64,000 nt of DNA, taken from contig CAZNPW010000005.1 in assembly GCA_964575185.1 (NCBI GenBank), positions 1 to 64,000 of the forward strand, in the 5' to 3' direction. The stretch comes from CAZNPW01 sp964575185 (GTDB lineage: Bacteria; Pseudomonadota; Alphaproteobacteria; Rhodobacterales; Rhodobacteraceae). Position 1 is the stretch's first letter; the number at the start of each line of letters is the position of its first letter. The notes beneath the pieces were generated by a model, which saw nothing but the letters and a program-made list of their open reading frames with translations, searched no databases and was not told the origin of the DNA. Shown here piece by piece: positions 34,364 to 47,175 of this stretch. The position numbers and the translations under genes are program-made.

Positions 34364-35451
34364 GGCACGACCAGCAGATACAGGAACACCGCCAGGATCA
34401 CCAGGTGCACCGCCCCGTGCAGCACCGTGGTCCGCCCGCTGCCCAGGGTCAGGATCGACACCGCGAAGGTCAGCGCCAGAAGCACGATCTCCTTCGCGCC
34501 CAGGCCCAGGATCAGCGACTGGCCGAGCCAGATCGACACCACCCCCACCGCCGGGATCGTCAGCGCCAGCGTCGCGAGCCCCGAGCCGAGCGCGAGGTTC
34601 AGGCTCGTCTGCAGCCGGTTGCGCCGCGCCGCCTGGATCGCCGCCACGCTTTCGGGCAGCAGCACCAGCGCCGCCACTACCGCCCCGACCAGCGCCGCCG
34701 GCTGCGCCACACCCAGCGCGCGCGCGGCGGCCTCGATCGGGGTGGACAGCGTCTTGGCCAGCAGCACCACCGCGGCGAGGCTGACAAACAGCACCGCGAC
34801 CGCAAGCCAGGTCAGCCGGTCGCCCGGCGGCGGAGCGTGCACGTCCTCGTCATGCGGCGCGACCTCGGGCAGGAAATAGTCGCGGTGCCGCACCGTCTGG
34901 ACGAACAGGAACACCGCATACAGCACCACCGACGCCCCGCCCACCAGCAGAAGCTGCCCCGCCGTGAACACCGGCCCCGTCAGCGAAGTGGTGAAGACCG
35001 GCAGCACCAGCGTCAGTGTCGCGACCGTCATCAGCACGGTCAGGAACACCGCCGCGCCGGGCACCCGGAACCCCTGCTGGCCGTGCCGCGCGCCCCCCAG
35101 GATCACGCTGATCCCGACGATGCCGTTGACCACCAGCATCACCGTGGCGAAGACCGTGTCGCGCGCCAGCGTCGGGCTGCCGCCCTCGGCCGACAGCATG
35201 ATCGAGATGATCAGCGCCGATTCGATCACCGTCACCGCGGCGGCCAGCACCAGCGTGCCGTAGGGCTCCCCCACCCGGTGCGCGATGACCTCGGCATGGT
35301 GCACCGTGGCGAAGACCGCGCCGACCAGCGCCGCGAACAGCACCGGCGCGCCCAGGCCCGCCGGCGGCAACAGCCGCAGCAGCGCCAGCGCGGCGAGCGG
35401 CACCCCCAGCGTCCACCACGGCGCGCCCCACAGGCCCCTGACATGCGCCAT
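34360..35451 (-). CDS. chaA: Calcium/proton antiporter, ChaA family
   Basis: 363 residues, eleven predicted membrane helices. The two CaCA alpha-repeats are visible: VGEPYGTLVLAAAVTVIESA near residue 63 and PESVAAIQAARRNRLQTSLN near residue 268, each with the acidic residue that binds the cation. ChaA exports Ca2+ (and Na+/K+ at alkaline pH) in exchange for protons. ATG preceded by GGGGAGG. It ends on the opposite strand of the MgtC-like gene, and 33 bases separate its start from the end of the response-regulator gene upstream on the same strand. Confidence 0.9.
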   Translation of the reverse strand: MAHVRGLWGAPWWTLGVPLAALALLRLLPPAGLGAPVLFAALVGAVFATVHHAEVIAHRVGEPYGTLVLAAAVTVIESALIISIMLSAEGGSPTLARDTVFATVMLVVNGIVGISVILGGARHGQQGFRVPGAAVFLTVLMTVATLTLVLPVFTTSLTGPVFTAGQLLLVGGASVVLYAVFLFVQTVRHRDYFLPEVAPHDEDVHAPPPGDRLTWLAVAVLFVSLAAVVLLAKTLSTPIEAAARALGVAQPAALVGAVVAALVLLPESVAAIQAARRNRLQTSLNLALGSGLATLALTIPAVGVVSIWLGQSLILGLGAKEIVLLALTFAVSILTLGSGRTTVLHGAVHLVILAVFLYLLVVP

Positions 35452-35484
35452 GACCGCCTCCCCTTCCGCCGGACGCTGGCGGGT

Positions 35485-35874
35485 TCACCCGCGCGCGTCA
35501 ACCGCCCCGAACAGCAGCGCCGCGCAGAGCCGCGCGTCATAGGGCTTCTCGCAGCAGCGCACCCCGGCATAGGCGGCGGGCAGGTCGCCCGTGACGTAGC
35601 CCGTGGCAAAGACGAACGGCGTGCCCCGCTGCCGCAGCGCGTCGGCCACCGGAAACACCTTCACCCCGTGCAGGTTCACGTCCAGCACCGCGCCGTCGAT
35701 CCGGTCCTCGGCCGCGACCCGCGCCAGCGCCGCGGCGACGGTGGCGACCGGGCCGATCACCTCGGCCCCCGCCTCCTCCAGCCCGCCGCACAGGTCCTCG
35801 GCCAGGATGTATTCGTCCTCGACGACGAGGATGCGCCGGCCCTGCAGCGATCCCCCGGTGTCCGTGTCGGTCAT
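35485..35874 (-). CDS. Single-domain response regulator paired with the HWE kinase
   Basis: 129 residues, only a receiver domain: VVEDEYILAEDL with the acidic pair, phosphoacceptor Asp in GAVLDVNLHG, and CCEKPYD with the conserved Lys. No output domain, so it acts through protein contacts or as a phosphate sink. Start overlaps the stop of the HWE kinase by four bases. ATG at 35874 is fixed by that overlap. Confidence 0.85.
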   Translation of the reverse strand: MTDTDTGGSLQGRRILVVEDEYILAEDLCGGLEEAGAEVIGPVATVAAALARVAAEDRIDGAVLDVNLHGVKVFPVADALRQRGTPFVFATGYVTGDLPAAYAGVRCCEKPYDARLCAALLFGAVDARG

Positions 35875-38615
35875 CCCCGTCCTCCGTCCCCGTCTTCCAT
35901 CGTCGACGATACCGGCAGCGACAGCGTGCAGCGCACCCCGTCCGCCCCGAGCGCATAGGTCGTCTCGGCCCCGAGCTGGTAGGGCAGCGCGCGCTCGATC
36001 AGCTCGCGCCCGTAGCCGCCGCCCCGCGGCGCGGCGCCCCTCTCGCCCATCGCCACGCCCGACTCCTGCCAGTCGACCCGCAGCCGCAACTGCCCGTGCG
36101 CGTCGCGCGCCAGGTCCCAGACGACCCGCAGCCGCCCCGTCGGCTGCGCCAGCGCGCCGTATTTCACCGCGTTGGTGGCCAGCTCGTGCAGCGCCAGCGC
36201 AAAGGTCTGCACCGTCCCCGACGACAGCCGCACCCCCGCCGGGCCGTCCAGCGCGACCTGCGGCCCATGCCCCGCGGCATCGACCGCACCCAGCGCCGCC
36301 AGCTCGGCGCGCAGAAGGTCGTCGAAGGCGATCCGGTCGTCCGTCCCCAGCCGCGACAGCAGGCCCTGCACCCGCCCCAGCGCCCGCAGCCGGTCGTCGA
36401 AGGCCGCGACGAAGGCCGCCGGGTCGGGGGCCTCGCGCCGCGTCTTGTCCATCATGCCGCGCACCACGGCCAGCAGGTTCCGCGTCCGGTGCTGCAGTTC
36501 GGCTACCAGCACGCCCTGGCGGTCCTGCATCTCGCGCAGGTTCTGCACGTCGGTCGAGGTGCCGAGCCACTCGATCACCTCGCCTTCCTCGGACCGCGTC
36601 GGCGCGGCCCGCGTCTGGAACCAGCGCCAGCCCCCCGTCGCGGCCCGCCGCAGCCGGTATTCGGCCTCGAACGCGCCCGTGGCGGCCGCCTGCGCCCAGG
36701 CGGCGCGCGCCGCGTCGCGGTCGTCGGGGTGCACCGCCGCAAGCCAGCCGCGGCCGCGGCTGTCGGGCTCGGCCTGGCCGGTGAACGCCGTCCACTGCGG
36801 GCTGGCCCAGGTCCATTCCCCCCCGACATCCGCCCGCCACACGAGCTGCGGGATCCCCTCGATCAGCGAGGTCAGCCGCGCCGCCGCCAGCCGCGCCGCG
36901 GCCTCGCTGCGCGCGATCGCGGCCTCGGCGCGCTTCATCGCGGTCACGTCGTGGCCGACCCCGCCGATCTGCGCCGCCCGCCCGTCGGGGCCGCGGATCG
37001 GAAAGTCGGTGTTGCGCAGCCAGCGCAGCTCGCCGTCCACCGGGCGGCGGATGCGATACTCGAAGGTCACCCGCTCGCCTGCGCGCACCCGGCCGATGTC
37101 GCGCGCGGCGCGGTCGCGGTCCTCGGGCAGGATCAGGTCCAGCCAGTTGGCGAAGGTGTCGCCCGCCAGCGCCTCGGCGCGCGACAGCCCGTAGATCGTC
37201 TCGAAGGCCGGGGTCAGGTAGGTCCAGGCGAGCGTCGCGGCATCGCGGATCCACAGCACGTCCGACGACGCCTCGCCGAAGGACCGCAGCCGCTCCTCGC
37301 TCTCGCGCAGCGCGGCGGCGGCGCGCACGCGCTCCAGCACGAACCGCAGCCGCTCGCCCGTCTCGGCCACCAGCGCCGCATCGGCGGCGGTGAAGGCGCG
37401 GCGGTCGGCCGCGCCGAGCAGGATCGCGCCGGTGCAGCGCCCGTCCTGCACCTGCGGAGAGATCACCGCCGCCGCCATGCCCGCCAGCGCCGGACCCGCC
37501 CGCGCCACCGCCGCCCCGCGCAGCCGCAGCACCCGTCCGCCGTCGAGCCGGGCACAGGGGTCCGCCCCGACCGGCCCTTCCGTCCCCTCGGCCGTCACCG
37601 CCACGAACGCCCCGGACGCATCGCGTTCGGCGTGCAGCGCGCGCGCGACGCCCAGGTGCTGCCGCAGCGCCTGCATCGCCTGCGCGCGGATCGCCCGCGG
37701 GTCGGTCATCGGCCGCAGCACGTCGACCAGGCGCAAGAGGAAAGCCTGCCGGTGGGCGGCGGCGCGCTGCCGCGCGGTCTCGCGCCGCGCCGCCGTGACA
37801 TCGCGCGCGGCACCGATCCACTCGACCGTCCGCCCCGCGGCGTCGACGACCGGCACCGCCCGCGACAGCGTCCAGCCGAGCGTGCCGTCCGCCCGCCGGA
37901 CGCGGTGCTCCAGCTCGAACGGGGCCTGCGCCGCGATGGCCCGCGCGATGGCCGCGTCCACCTCGGGCCGGTCCTCGGGCAGCATGTGGCCATCCATCCA
38001 CGCCGCACTGGGCATCGGGCGCGCCAGCCGGTAGCCCTGCCCCTCCACGGCCATGACGTCGCTCCAGTCCGCGCTCATCCGGTAGACGACATCGGCGCTG
38101 GCGGTGACGAAGGCACGGTAGCGCGCCTCGCTCTGCCGCAGCGCGGCCTGCGCGCGCAGCCGGTCGGCGGCGCTGTCGAACACGCCCAGCACCGCGATCA
38201 CCCGCCCGCCGTCGCCCCGCACCGGCGTCAGCGTCGCGTCGTACAGGTCGGGAACCCCGTCCCCGTCCGAATCCACCGGCTGCGCCAGCACGCGGTGGCC
38301 CTCGCCCGCGAAGGCCCGGTCGTAATGCGCGGCGATCGGCGGCCATTCCGCCGGAAAGCCCTCGCGGATCGGCCGCCCGAGCACCCCCGGATGCCGCGCC
38401 CCGTAATGCGCCGCGGCGCGGTCGTTGTAGATCAGCACGAACTCCGGCCCGACGGCGAGCGACGCCGCCTGCGGCATCGCCATCGCCAGATCCACCGCCG
38501 CATGCAGCGCCGCGGGCCAGCCCCCGCGGGGGCCGAGCGGCGTCGCCTCCCAGCCATGCGCGCGGACGCGGGCGGCCATGTCCGGGCCACCGTCCGCAGG
38601 CGCAGCATCCCCCAT
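35871..38615 (-). CDS. Soluble multi-PAS HWE-family histidine kinase
   Basis: 914 residues from an ATG at 38615; no membrane segment. Domains in order: PAS-like (about 30-145), PAS (about 150-265), GAF (about 290-430), PAS (about 440-560), PAS (about 580-700), HWE dimerisation/phosphoacceptor with His709 in ELQHRTRNLLAVV, and ATPase domain with N-box ALHELATNAVKYGAL and the W-x-E motif in VDWQESG. HWE kinases often drive general stress or light responses in alphaproteobacteria. The first PAS domain carries an unusual DSDGDGVPD stretch (residues 115-123) resembling a calcium-binding DxDxDGxxD loop. The translation start is uncertain because no strong ribosome-binding site is visible; the open frame continues upstream through a tandem repeat. 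Confidence 0.85.
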   Translation of the reverse strand: MGDAAPADGGPDMAARVRAHGWEATPLGPRGGWPAALHAAVDLAMAMPQAASLAVGPEFVLIYNDRAAAHYGARHPGVLGRPIREGFPAEWPPIAAHYDRAFAGEGHRVLAQPVDSDGDGVPDLYDATLTPVRGDGGRVIAVLGVFDSAADRLRAQAALRQSEARYRAFVTASADVVYRMSADWSDVMAVEGQGYRLARPMPSAAWMDGHMLPEDRPEVDAAIARAIAAQAPFELEHRVRRADGTLGWTLSRAVPVVDAAGRTVEWIGAARDVTAARRETARQRAAAHRQAFLLRLVDVLRPMTDPRAIRAQAMQALRQHLGVARALHAERDASGAFVAVTAEGTEGPVGADPCARLDGGRVLRLRGAAVARAGPALAGMAAAVISPQVQDGRCTGAILLGAADRRAFTAADAALVAETGERLRFVLERVRAAAALRESEERLRSFGEASSDVLWIRDAATLAWTYLTPAFETIYGLSRAEALAGDTFANWLDLILPEDRDRAARDIGRVRAGERVTFEYRIRRPVDGELRWLRNTDFPIRGPDGRAAQIGGVGHDVTAMKRAEAAIARSEAAARLAAARLTSLIEGIPQLVWRADVGGEWTWASPQWTAFTGQAEPDSRGRGWLAAVHPDDRDAARAAWAQAAATGAFEAEYRLRRAATGGWRWFQTRAAPTRSEEGEVIEWLGTSTDVQNLREMQDRQGVLVAELQHRTRNLLAVVRGMMDKTRREAPDPAAFVAAFDDRLRALGRVQGLLSRLGTDDRIAFDDLLRAELAALGAVDAAGHGPQVALDGPAGVRLSSGTVQTFALALHELATNAVKYGALAQPTGRLRVVWDLARDAHGQLRLRVDWQESGVAMGERGAAPRGGGYGRELIERALPYQLGAETTYALGADGVRCTLSLPVSSTMEDGDGGRG

Positions 38616-38652
38616 GTCGCGGCTCAAGGCGCTCCCCGTCGTGCGGGCCCGC

Positions 38653-38718
38653 CCGTGCAGGCAAAACCGTGCAGGCAAAACCGTGCAGGCAAAACCGTGC
38701 AGGCAAAACCGTGCAGGC
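38653..38718. repeat. Tandem 14-base repeat upstream of the HWE kinase
   Basis: The unit CCGTGCAGGCAAAA occurs four times in perfect tandem (38653-38666, 38667-38680, 38681-38694, 38695-38708) followed by a fifth partial copy (38709-38718). It lies between the kinase start and the tRNA-Leu terminator, so it would sit in the kinase promoter or leader. Perfect identity between copies suggests recent slippage; copy number may vary between strains. Confidence 0.9.
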
Positions 38719-38816
38719 CGATCCGCGCGGACCCAAACTCCCTGAAAGCACACCGCCGCGTTTGGTTCCCGCAGCCCGCCCGCGCGCGCGCGGTTCAGCC
38801 CGGCCGCCGAACGCAA

Positions 38817-38850
38817 GACGCCGCGCCACCCTGACGGTCAGCGCGGCGTC
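38817..38850 (-). terminator. Hairpin behind tRNA-Leu
   Basis: Perfect 10-base inverted repeat GACGCCGCGC / GCGCGGCGTC (38817-38826 and 38841-38850) with a 14-base loop, 10 bases past the tRNA 3' end on the minus strand. The following minus-strand bases are TTGCG, a weak U-tract, so it may be an intrinsic terminator or a processing hairpin. Confidence 0.6.
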
Positions 38851-38860
38851 GTCACGAAAC

Positions 38861-38945
38861 TGGTGCCCAGAAGAGGACTCGAACCTCCACGCCTTGCGGC
38901 ACTGGTACCTGAAACCAGCGCGTCTACCAATTCCGCCATCTGGGC
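38861..38945 (-). tRNA. tRNA-Leu(CAG)
   Basis: The minus strand folds into a type II tRNA of 85 bases including encoded CCA: acceptor GCCCAGA pairing with TCTGGGC, D-arm with AATTGGTAGAC, anticodon stem CTGGT/ACCAG around the loop TTCAGGT (anticodon CAG, Leu), a long variable arm (TGCCGCAAGGCG), and T-arm GAGGTTCGAGTCCTC. CCA is encoded (38861-38863). Confidence 0.96.
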
Positions 38946-39075
38946 GTGGCGGCGGGGATAGCGGGGGGCGGCGGGGGTGTCAACAGGGCGCGCTCCCGCG
39001 CCCGCCGCTGGCGGCCCGGACGCACCGCCACCCGCCGCACCGCGACCGCCTTCCACAAACCGTGCACCGGGCCAG

Positions 39076-39104
39076 TTGCAGCCCGAAAACCCCCCTCCTA
39101 TATA
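39076..39104 (+). promoter_or_regulatory. Candidate dnaK promoter (sigma-32/sigma-70-like)
   Basis: TTGCAG (39076-39081), a 17-base spacer and TATATA (39099-39104), about 100 bases upstream of the dnaK ATG. The extended -10 reads CCTATATAG, which fits the CYTATNTNNG pattern of alphaproteobacterial RpoH promoters, as expected for a heat-shock operon. No CIRCE inverted repeat is present in the gap. Confidence 0.55.
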
Positions 39105-39206
39105 GCCCGGTAGCCACGGACCTGCCGCACCGGCAGGCACGCCAATCCGGGGGCGCGGTGCCTGACGGGGCCGCACCCCCCTGTCGCCTGAAGGAAAGGG
39201 ATACAC

Positions 39207-41114
<1,908 letters not shown>

Positions 41115-41134
41115 CGCGCACAGATTGATCCGGG

Positions 41135-41160
41135 GGGGCGGTCCGGCAACGGGCCGCCCC
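41135..41160 (+). terminator. Stem-loop between dnaK and dnaJ with GCAA tetraloop
   Basis: GGGGCGGTCCG (41135-41145) pairs with CGGGCCGCCCC (41150-41160), one G-U pair, around a GCAA tetraloop. There is no following T-run (next bases are TGCCGG). Position suggests partial termination or an RNA-stabilising hairpin that keeps dnaK message above dnaJ message. Confidence 0.6.
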
Positions 41161-41185
41161 TGCCGGTTCCGGGGACATTCTCGCC

Positions 41186-42328
41186 ATGGCGAAACGCGAC
41201 TATTACGACATCCTCGGGGTCCCGCGCGGCGCGAGCGCCGACGACCTGAAGAAGGCCTACCGCAACAAGGCCAAGGAGCTTCACCCCGACCGCAACCAGG
41301 ACAACCCGCAGGCCGAGGCCGCCTTCAAGGAGGTGAACGAGGCCTACGACGTGCTGCGCGACGACCAGAAGAAGGCCGCCTACGACCGCTTCGGCCACGC
41401 CGCCTTCGACGGCGGCATGGGGGCCGCAGGCGCGCGCCCCGGCGCGCGGCAGGGCGACTTCGCCAGCGCGTTTTCGGACGTGTTCGAGGACCTGTTCGGC
41501 GATTTCGTCGGCGGCCGCCAGCAGCAGGGCCGCTCGCGCGCCCAGCGCGGCTCGGACCTGCGCTACAACCTGCGCGTCACCCTGGAAGAGGCGTTCAAGG
41601 GCGTCCAGAAGACGATCACCGTGCCCTCCGCCCAGACCTGCGAGGTCTGCCACGGCTCGGGTGCCGAAGGCGGGGCCGAACCCGTCACCTGCCCAACCTG
41701 CTCGGGGCTGGGCAAGGTCCGCGCCTCCCAGGGCTTCTTCACCGTCGAACGCACCTGCCCGACGTGCAACGGCATGGGCCAGATCATCAAGAACCCCTGC
41801 CGCGCCTGCGGCGGCGCGGGCCGGGTGGAGAAGGAACGCGCGCTGTCGGTCAACATCCCGGCAGGGGTGGAAACCGGCACGCGCATCCGGCTCGCGGGCG
41901 AAGGCGAGGCGGGCCTGCGCGGCGGGCCGCCGGGCGATCTCTACATCTTCATCGAGGTCCGCGAACACGCGCTCTTCCAGCGCGACGGCATCCACCTCTA
42001 CTGCCGCGTGCCGGTCAGCATGGGCGCGGCCGCGCTCGGCGGCGATGTCGAGGTGCCGACGATCGACGGCGGCAAGTCGAGCGTCAAGGTCCCCGCCGGC
42101 AGCCAGTCGGGCAAGCAGATGCGCCTGCGCGCCAAGGGCATGCCCGCGCTCCGCGGCGGCGCGCCCGGCGACATGGTGATCGAGCTCGCCGTGGAAACCC
42201 CGGTGAACCTCACCGCCCGCCAGAAGGACCTGCTGCGCGAGTTCGAGCGCCTCAGCGAGGAAAACAACCCCGAAGGCCGCAGCTTCTTCGCCAAGGTCAG
42301 GGGCTTCTGGGACGGCATGAAAAGCTGA
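41186..42328 (+). CDS. dnaJ: Co-chaperone DnaJ (Hsp40)
   Basis: 380 residues. J-domain 1-70 with HPDRN (DnaK-stimulating HPD), Gly/Phe region about 75-125, four zinc-binding repeats CEVCHGSG, CPTCSGLG, CPTCNGMG and CRACGGAG about 147-215, and the C-terminal substrate-binding barrels. Stimulates DnaK ATPase and delivers substrates. No strong ribosome-binding site is visible before the ATG. Downstream, a small GC-rich palindrome lies 70 bases past the stop. Confidence 0.97.
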   Translation: MAKRDYYDILGVPRGASADDLKKAYRNKAKELHPDRNQDNPQAEAAFKEVNEAYDVLRDDQKKAAYDRFGHAAFDGGMGAAGARPGARQGDFASAFSDVFEDLFGDFVGGRQQQGRSRAQRGSDLRYNLRVTLEEAFKGVQKTITVPSAQTCEVCHGSGAEGGAEPVTCPTCSGLGKVRASQGFFTVERTCPTCNGMGQIIKNPCRACGGAGRVEKERALSVNIPAGVETGTRIRLAGEGEAGLRGGPPGDLYIFIEVREHALFQRDGIHLYCRVPVSMGAAALGGDVEVPTIDGGKSSVKVPAGSQSGKQMRLRAKGMPALRGGAPGDMVIELAVETPVNLTARQKDLLREFERLSEENNPEGRSFFAKVRGFWDGMKS

Positions 42329-42398
42329 CGCCGGCCGGGCACGATCCACCCGACGCTGTCCGGCCCGTTGCGCCCGACGCGACCGTTTTCACCACGCG

Positions 42399-42416
42399 CC
42401 CCGGCGAAGGCCGGGG
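42399..42416. repeat. Short GC-rich palindrome (REP-like)
   Basis: CCCCGGC-GAAG-GCCGGGG: a 7-base stem with a GAAG tetraloop, 71 bases after the dnaJ stop. Closely similar palindromes of the form CCGGCCTTCGCCGGG are dispersed in many alphaproteobacterial intergenic regions, so it may be a REP element doubling as a weak terminator. Only this copy was noticed in the window. Confidence 0.5.
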
Positions 42417-42582
42417 CCTCCCCGTCACCGCCCGAACCCACCTTCGGCCCCCAGGCGCCCCCTCGTGCGGGTGGGATGCGGTGGGGGCCTGCGCCGGCAC
42501 ACCGCGCCACCCCCGGACCGATTCGCCCGAAAGGTGAACGCACCGCAGCGCCCCCGCGCGGAAGACGCCTTGCCATACGCAT

Positions 42583-42630
42583 GGAAGACGCAGGGAAGAC
42601 GCAGGGAAGACACCGCAAAAACCGCAAAAA
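42583..42630. repeat. Two adjacent short tandem repeats upstream of radC
   Basis: GGAAGACGCAG at 42583-42593 and 42594-42604 plus a partial third copy, followed directly by CCGCAAAAA at 42613-42621 and 42622-42630. The block is AT-richer than its surroundings and lies 95-140 bases before radC. Confidence 0.85.
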
Positions 42631-42685
42631 CAGGGGTTTGCACGGCGTCCTTCCAGCCCCCGCACCGCGCAACGCCCGACGCCGC

Positions 42686-42700
42686 TTAACCCCGCCTTTA
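42686..42700 (+). promoter_or_regulatory. CtrA-like site upstream of radC
   Basis: TTAA-CCCCGCC-TTTA: two half-sites separated by seven bases, one mismatch from the CtrA consensus TTAA-N7-TTAA, 24 bases before the radC ATG. TTAA is very rare in this GC-rich window, which makes the spacing noteworthy. Control of radC by CtrA is inferred. Confidence 0.5.
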
Positions 42701-42723
42701 CCCTCCCGCGCCATGCTCGCGGC

Positions 42724-43470
42724 ATGACCGGCTTCCACGACTCCGCATCTCTCTTCGACACAGACGAGGCCCCCGCTGCGGCCATCTCCGGGCGGCTCCC
42801 CAGCTACATCGCCGGCCACCGCAAACGCCTGCGCCATCGCTTCCGCGACACCGGCGGGGCGGGGGTGCAGGATTACGAACTTCTGGAACTGATCCTCTTC
42901 GGGGCCGTCCAGCGCCAGGACATGAAGCCGCTCGCGCACGCCCTCCTGAAGGAGTTTGGCGACCTGAACCGCGTGATTTCCGCGCCAATTCCACGGCTTA
43001 AGGAGGTGAAGGGCGTGGACGAGGCGGTCGTCACCGCGCTCAAGATCATCGAGATCGCGGCCCAGCGCATGGCCCGCTCGCGCGTCATGCAGCGCCCCGT
43101 CCTGTCGTCATGGGACGCGCTGCTCGACTACTGCCACACCGCCATGGCGCACCGCGAGACGGAGTCGTTCCGCGTCCTCTACCTCGACCGCAAGAACGTC
43201 CTCATCGCCGACGAGGAACAGGCCCGCGGCACCGTCGACCACGTCCCCGTCTACCCGCGCGAGGTCGTCAAGCGCGCCCTCGAACTGAACGCCAGCGCCT
43301 TGATTCTGGTGCATAATCACCCCTCCGGCGACCCCACGCCCAGCCCGGCCGACATCGCCATGACCACCCAGATCGAACAGGCCGCCGGGGTTCTCGGCCT
43401 GACCCTGCACGACCACCTGATCGTCGGCAAAAGCCGCGAGGTCAGCTTCAAGGCGGCGGGGTATCTGTAG
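42724..43470 (+). CDS. radC: RadC-family JAB/MPN-domain protein
   Basis: 248 residues. N-terminal UPF0758/helix-hairpin-helix part (DYELLELILFGAVQRQDMKPLAHALL) and C-terminal MPN metalloenzyme-like domain with the metal motif HNHPSGDPTPSPAD near residue 200. Function is unsettled; RadC is linked to DNA uptake and recombination in some bacteria and is not a strict repair protein. Single-gene unit between dnaJ and a convergent gene 65 bases away. A CtrA-like site precedes it. Confidence 0.92.
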   Translation: MTGFHDSASLFDTDEAPAAAISGRLPSYIAGHRKRLRHRFRDTGGAGVQDYELLELILFGAVQRQDMKPLAHALLKEFGDLNRVISAPIPRLKEVKGVDEAVVTALKIIEIAAQRMARSRVMQRPVLSSWDALLDYCHTAMAHRETESFRVLYLDRKNVLIADEEQARGTVDHVPVYPREVVKRALELNASALILVHNHPSGDPTPSPADIAMTTQIEQAAGVLGLTLHDHLIVGKSREVSFKAAGYL

Positions 43471-43535
43471 CCGGAACATCCGGACCGGCGCCGCGAACAG
43501 CCCGACGAAAACGCCCCCCGCATCGCATTCGCCGT

Positions 43536-44348
43536 TCACCGCGCGGCGAGCGTCAGGTCCGGCAGAAGGTCGTTCAACACCAGAATGTCGCCGACCGCAT
43601 CGCATCCGGGCATCGACAGCGCCAGGTCGCTGACGCCGGCGCGCGCGCCGTCCTGCACGATGATCTGGCCGGTCATCTCCCGGCCGCAGGTCGAAGGCGT
43701 CACCGCCGCCTCCAGGGTCGGCATCGCGCCGCCGGGCGGCAGCGTCGCCACCGCCGCGCGGAGCGGGCGGTCGACCCCGCCGTCGCCGAGCACGACGGGC
43801 GAAAGGCCGCCGTCGACCAGAAGCTGGAAGGCGTCCCGTCCTGCCCAGGCGACGCCGATGCGGCGAAGCCCGGCCACCTCCGGCACCTCGGTCATCGCGA
43901 TGACCGTGTCGCCGCTCGCCAGGCGGGCGGCGACCACCGGGCGGGCCGACAGCGCGGGCAGCGTGACGAAAAGGTTGCCCGACGGCAGCACCCGCCAGGC
44001 CGTGGCGATGCCGTCCTGCCGCAGTTCCACCCGCGCATCCGCGGCGCAGGGGGCCTTCAGCCAGACCGAGATGTCGCCCCCCGGCAGCGGGATCAGGCGC
44101 AGCGATGCGGCGCAGTCCGGCACCGATGCGACCGGCGGCGGGACGGCTGCGGGTGCGGCGACGGGGGCCGCCGGCACGGGGGCCGCCAGCACGGGCGAGG
44201 CCGCGGGGTCGGGGCCGGCCGAGACCGGCACCACCGCCGTCGGCAAGGCTGCCGGCGCGGGCGCGGTGCGGCTTTCCACCAGGTGGCCCGCCCCGATGGC
44301 GATGCCCACCGTCCCGACGACGAGCGTGAGTTTGCGCAACCGGTTCAC
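43536..44348 (-). CDS. Membrane-anchored periplasmic protein of unknown function next to secA
   Basis: 270 residues from a GTG at 44348, chosen for its clear GGAGG ribosome-binding site; an upstream in-frame ATG would add 31 residues of implausible sequence. One N-terminal membrane anchor (about 6-24, LTLVVGTVGIAIGAGHLV), an Ala/Pro-rich linker (about 30-75), then a globular periplasmic domain with four cysteines (VPDCAAS, KAPCAAD, PSTCGRE, MPGCDAV) that could form two disulfides. I do not recognise a characterised family. It lies downstream of secA on the same strand, but the 115-base gap leaves co-transcription open. Confidence 0.65.
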   Translation of the reverse strand: MNRLRKLTLVVGTVGIAIGAGHLVESRTAPAPAALPTAVVPVSAGPDPAASPVLAAPVPAAPVAAPAAVPPPVASVPDCAASLRLIPLPGGDISVWLKAPCAADARVELRQDGIATAWRVLPSGNLFVTLPALSARPVVAARLASGDTVIAMTEVPEVAGLRRIGVAWAGRDAFQLLVDGGLSPVVLGDGGVDRPLRAAVATLPPGGAMPTLEAAVTPSTCGREMTGQIIVQDGARAGVSDLALSMPGCDAVGDILVLNDLLPDLTLAAR

Positions 44349-44463
44349 CGCGGGCCTCCGTCCGAATGACGGAGCGACTGAGCGCGTCAACTGCGGCGGG
44401 CGCAGGGCGGCGGCGGGGAATGTTTCCGCCGCCGGTGGCATTTCCGCCCGAAGATCGCCGCAA

Positions 44464-47175
<2,712 letters not shown>

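Larger units (their letters stand above)
42329..42723. other. Intergenic region between dnaJ and radC
   Basis: 395 bases with no gene I can support. It contains a REP-like palindrome (42399-42416), 11-base and 9-base tandem repeats (42583-42630), and a CtrA-like site (42686-42700) shortly before the radC start. Open frames across it have no homology-like features and run through the repeats. Confidence 0.6.

Noticed and set aside
38653..38718. The 14-base repeats as a CRISPR array
   Set aside because: Units are contiguous and identical with no spacers, and no cas genes are present.
38861..38945. tRNA-Leu as an integration attachment site
   Set aside because: No partial tRNA 3'-end duplicate or integrase was seen on either side.
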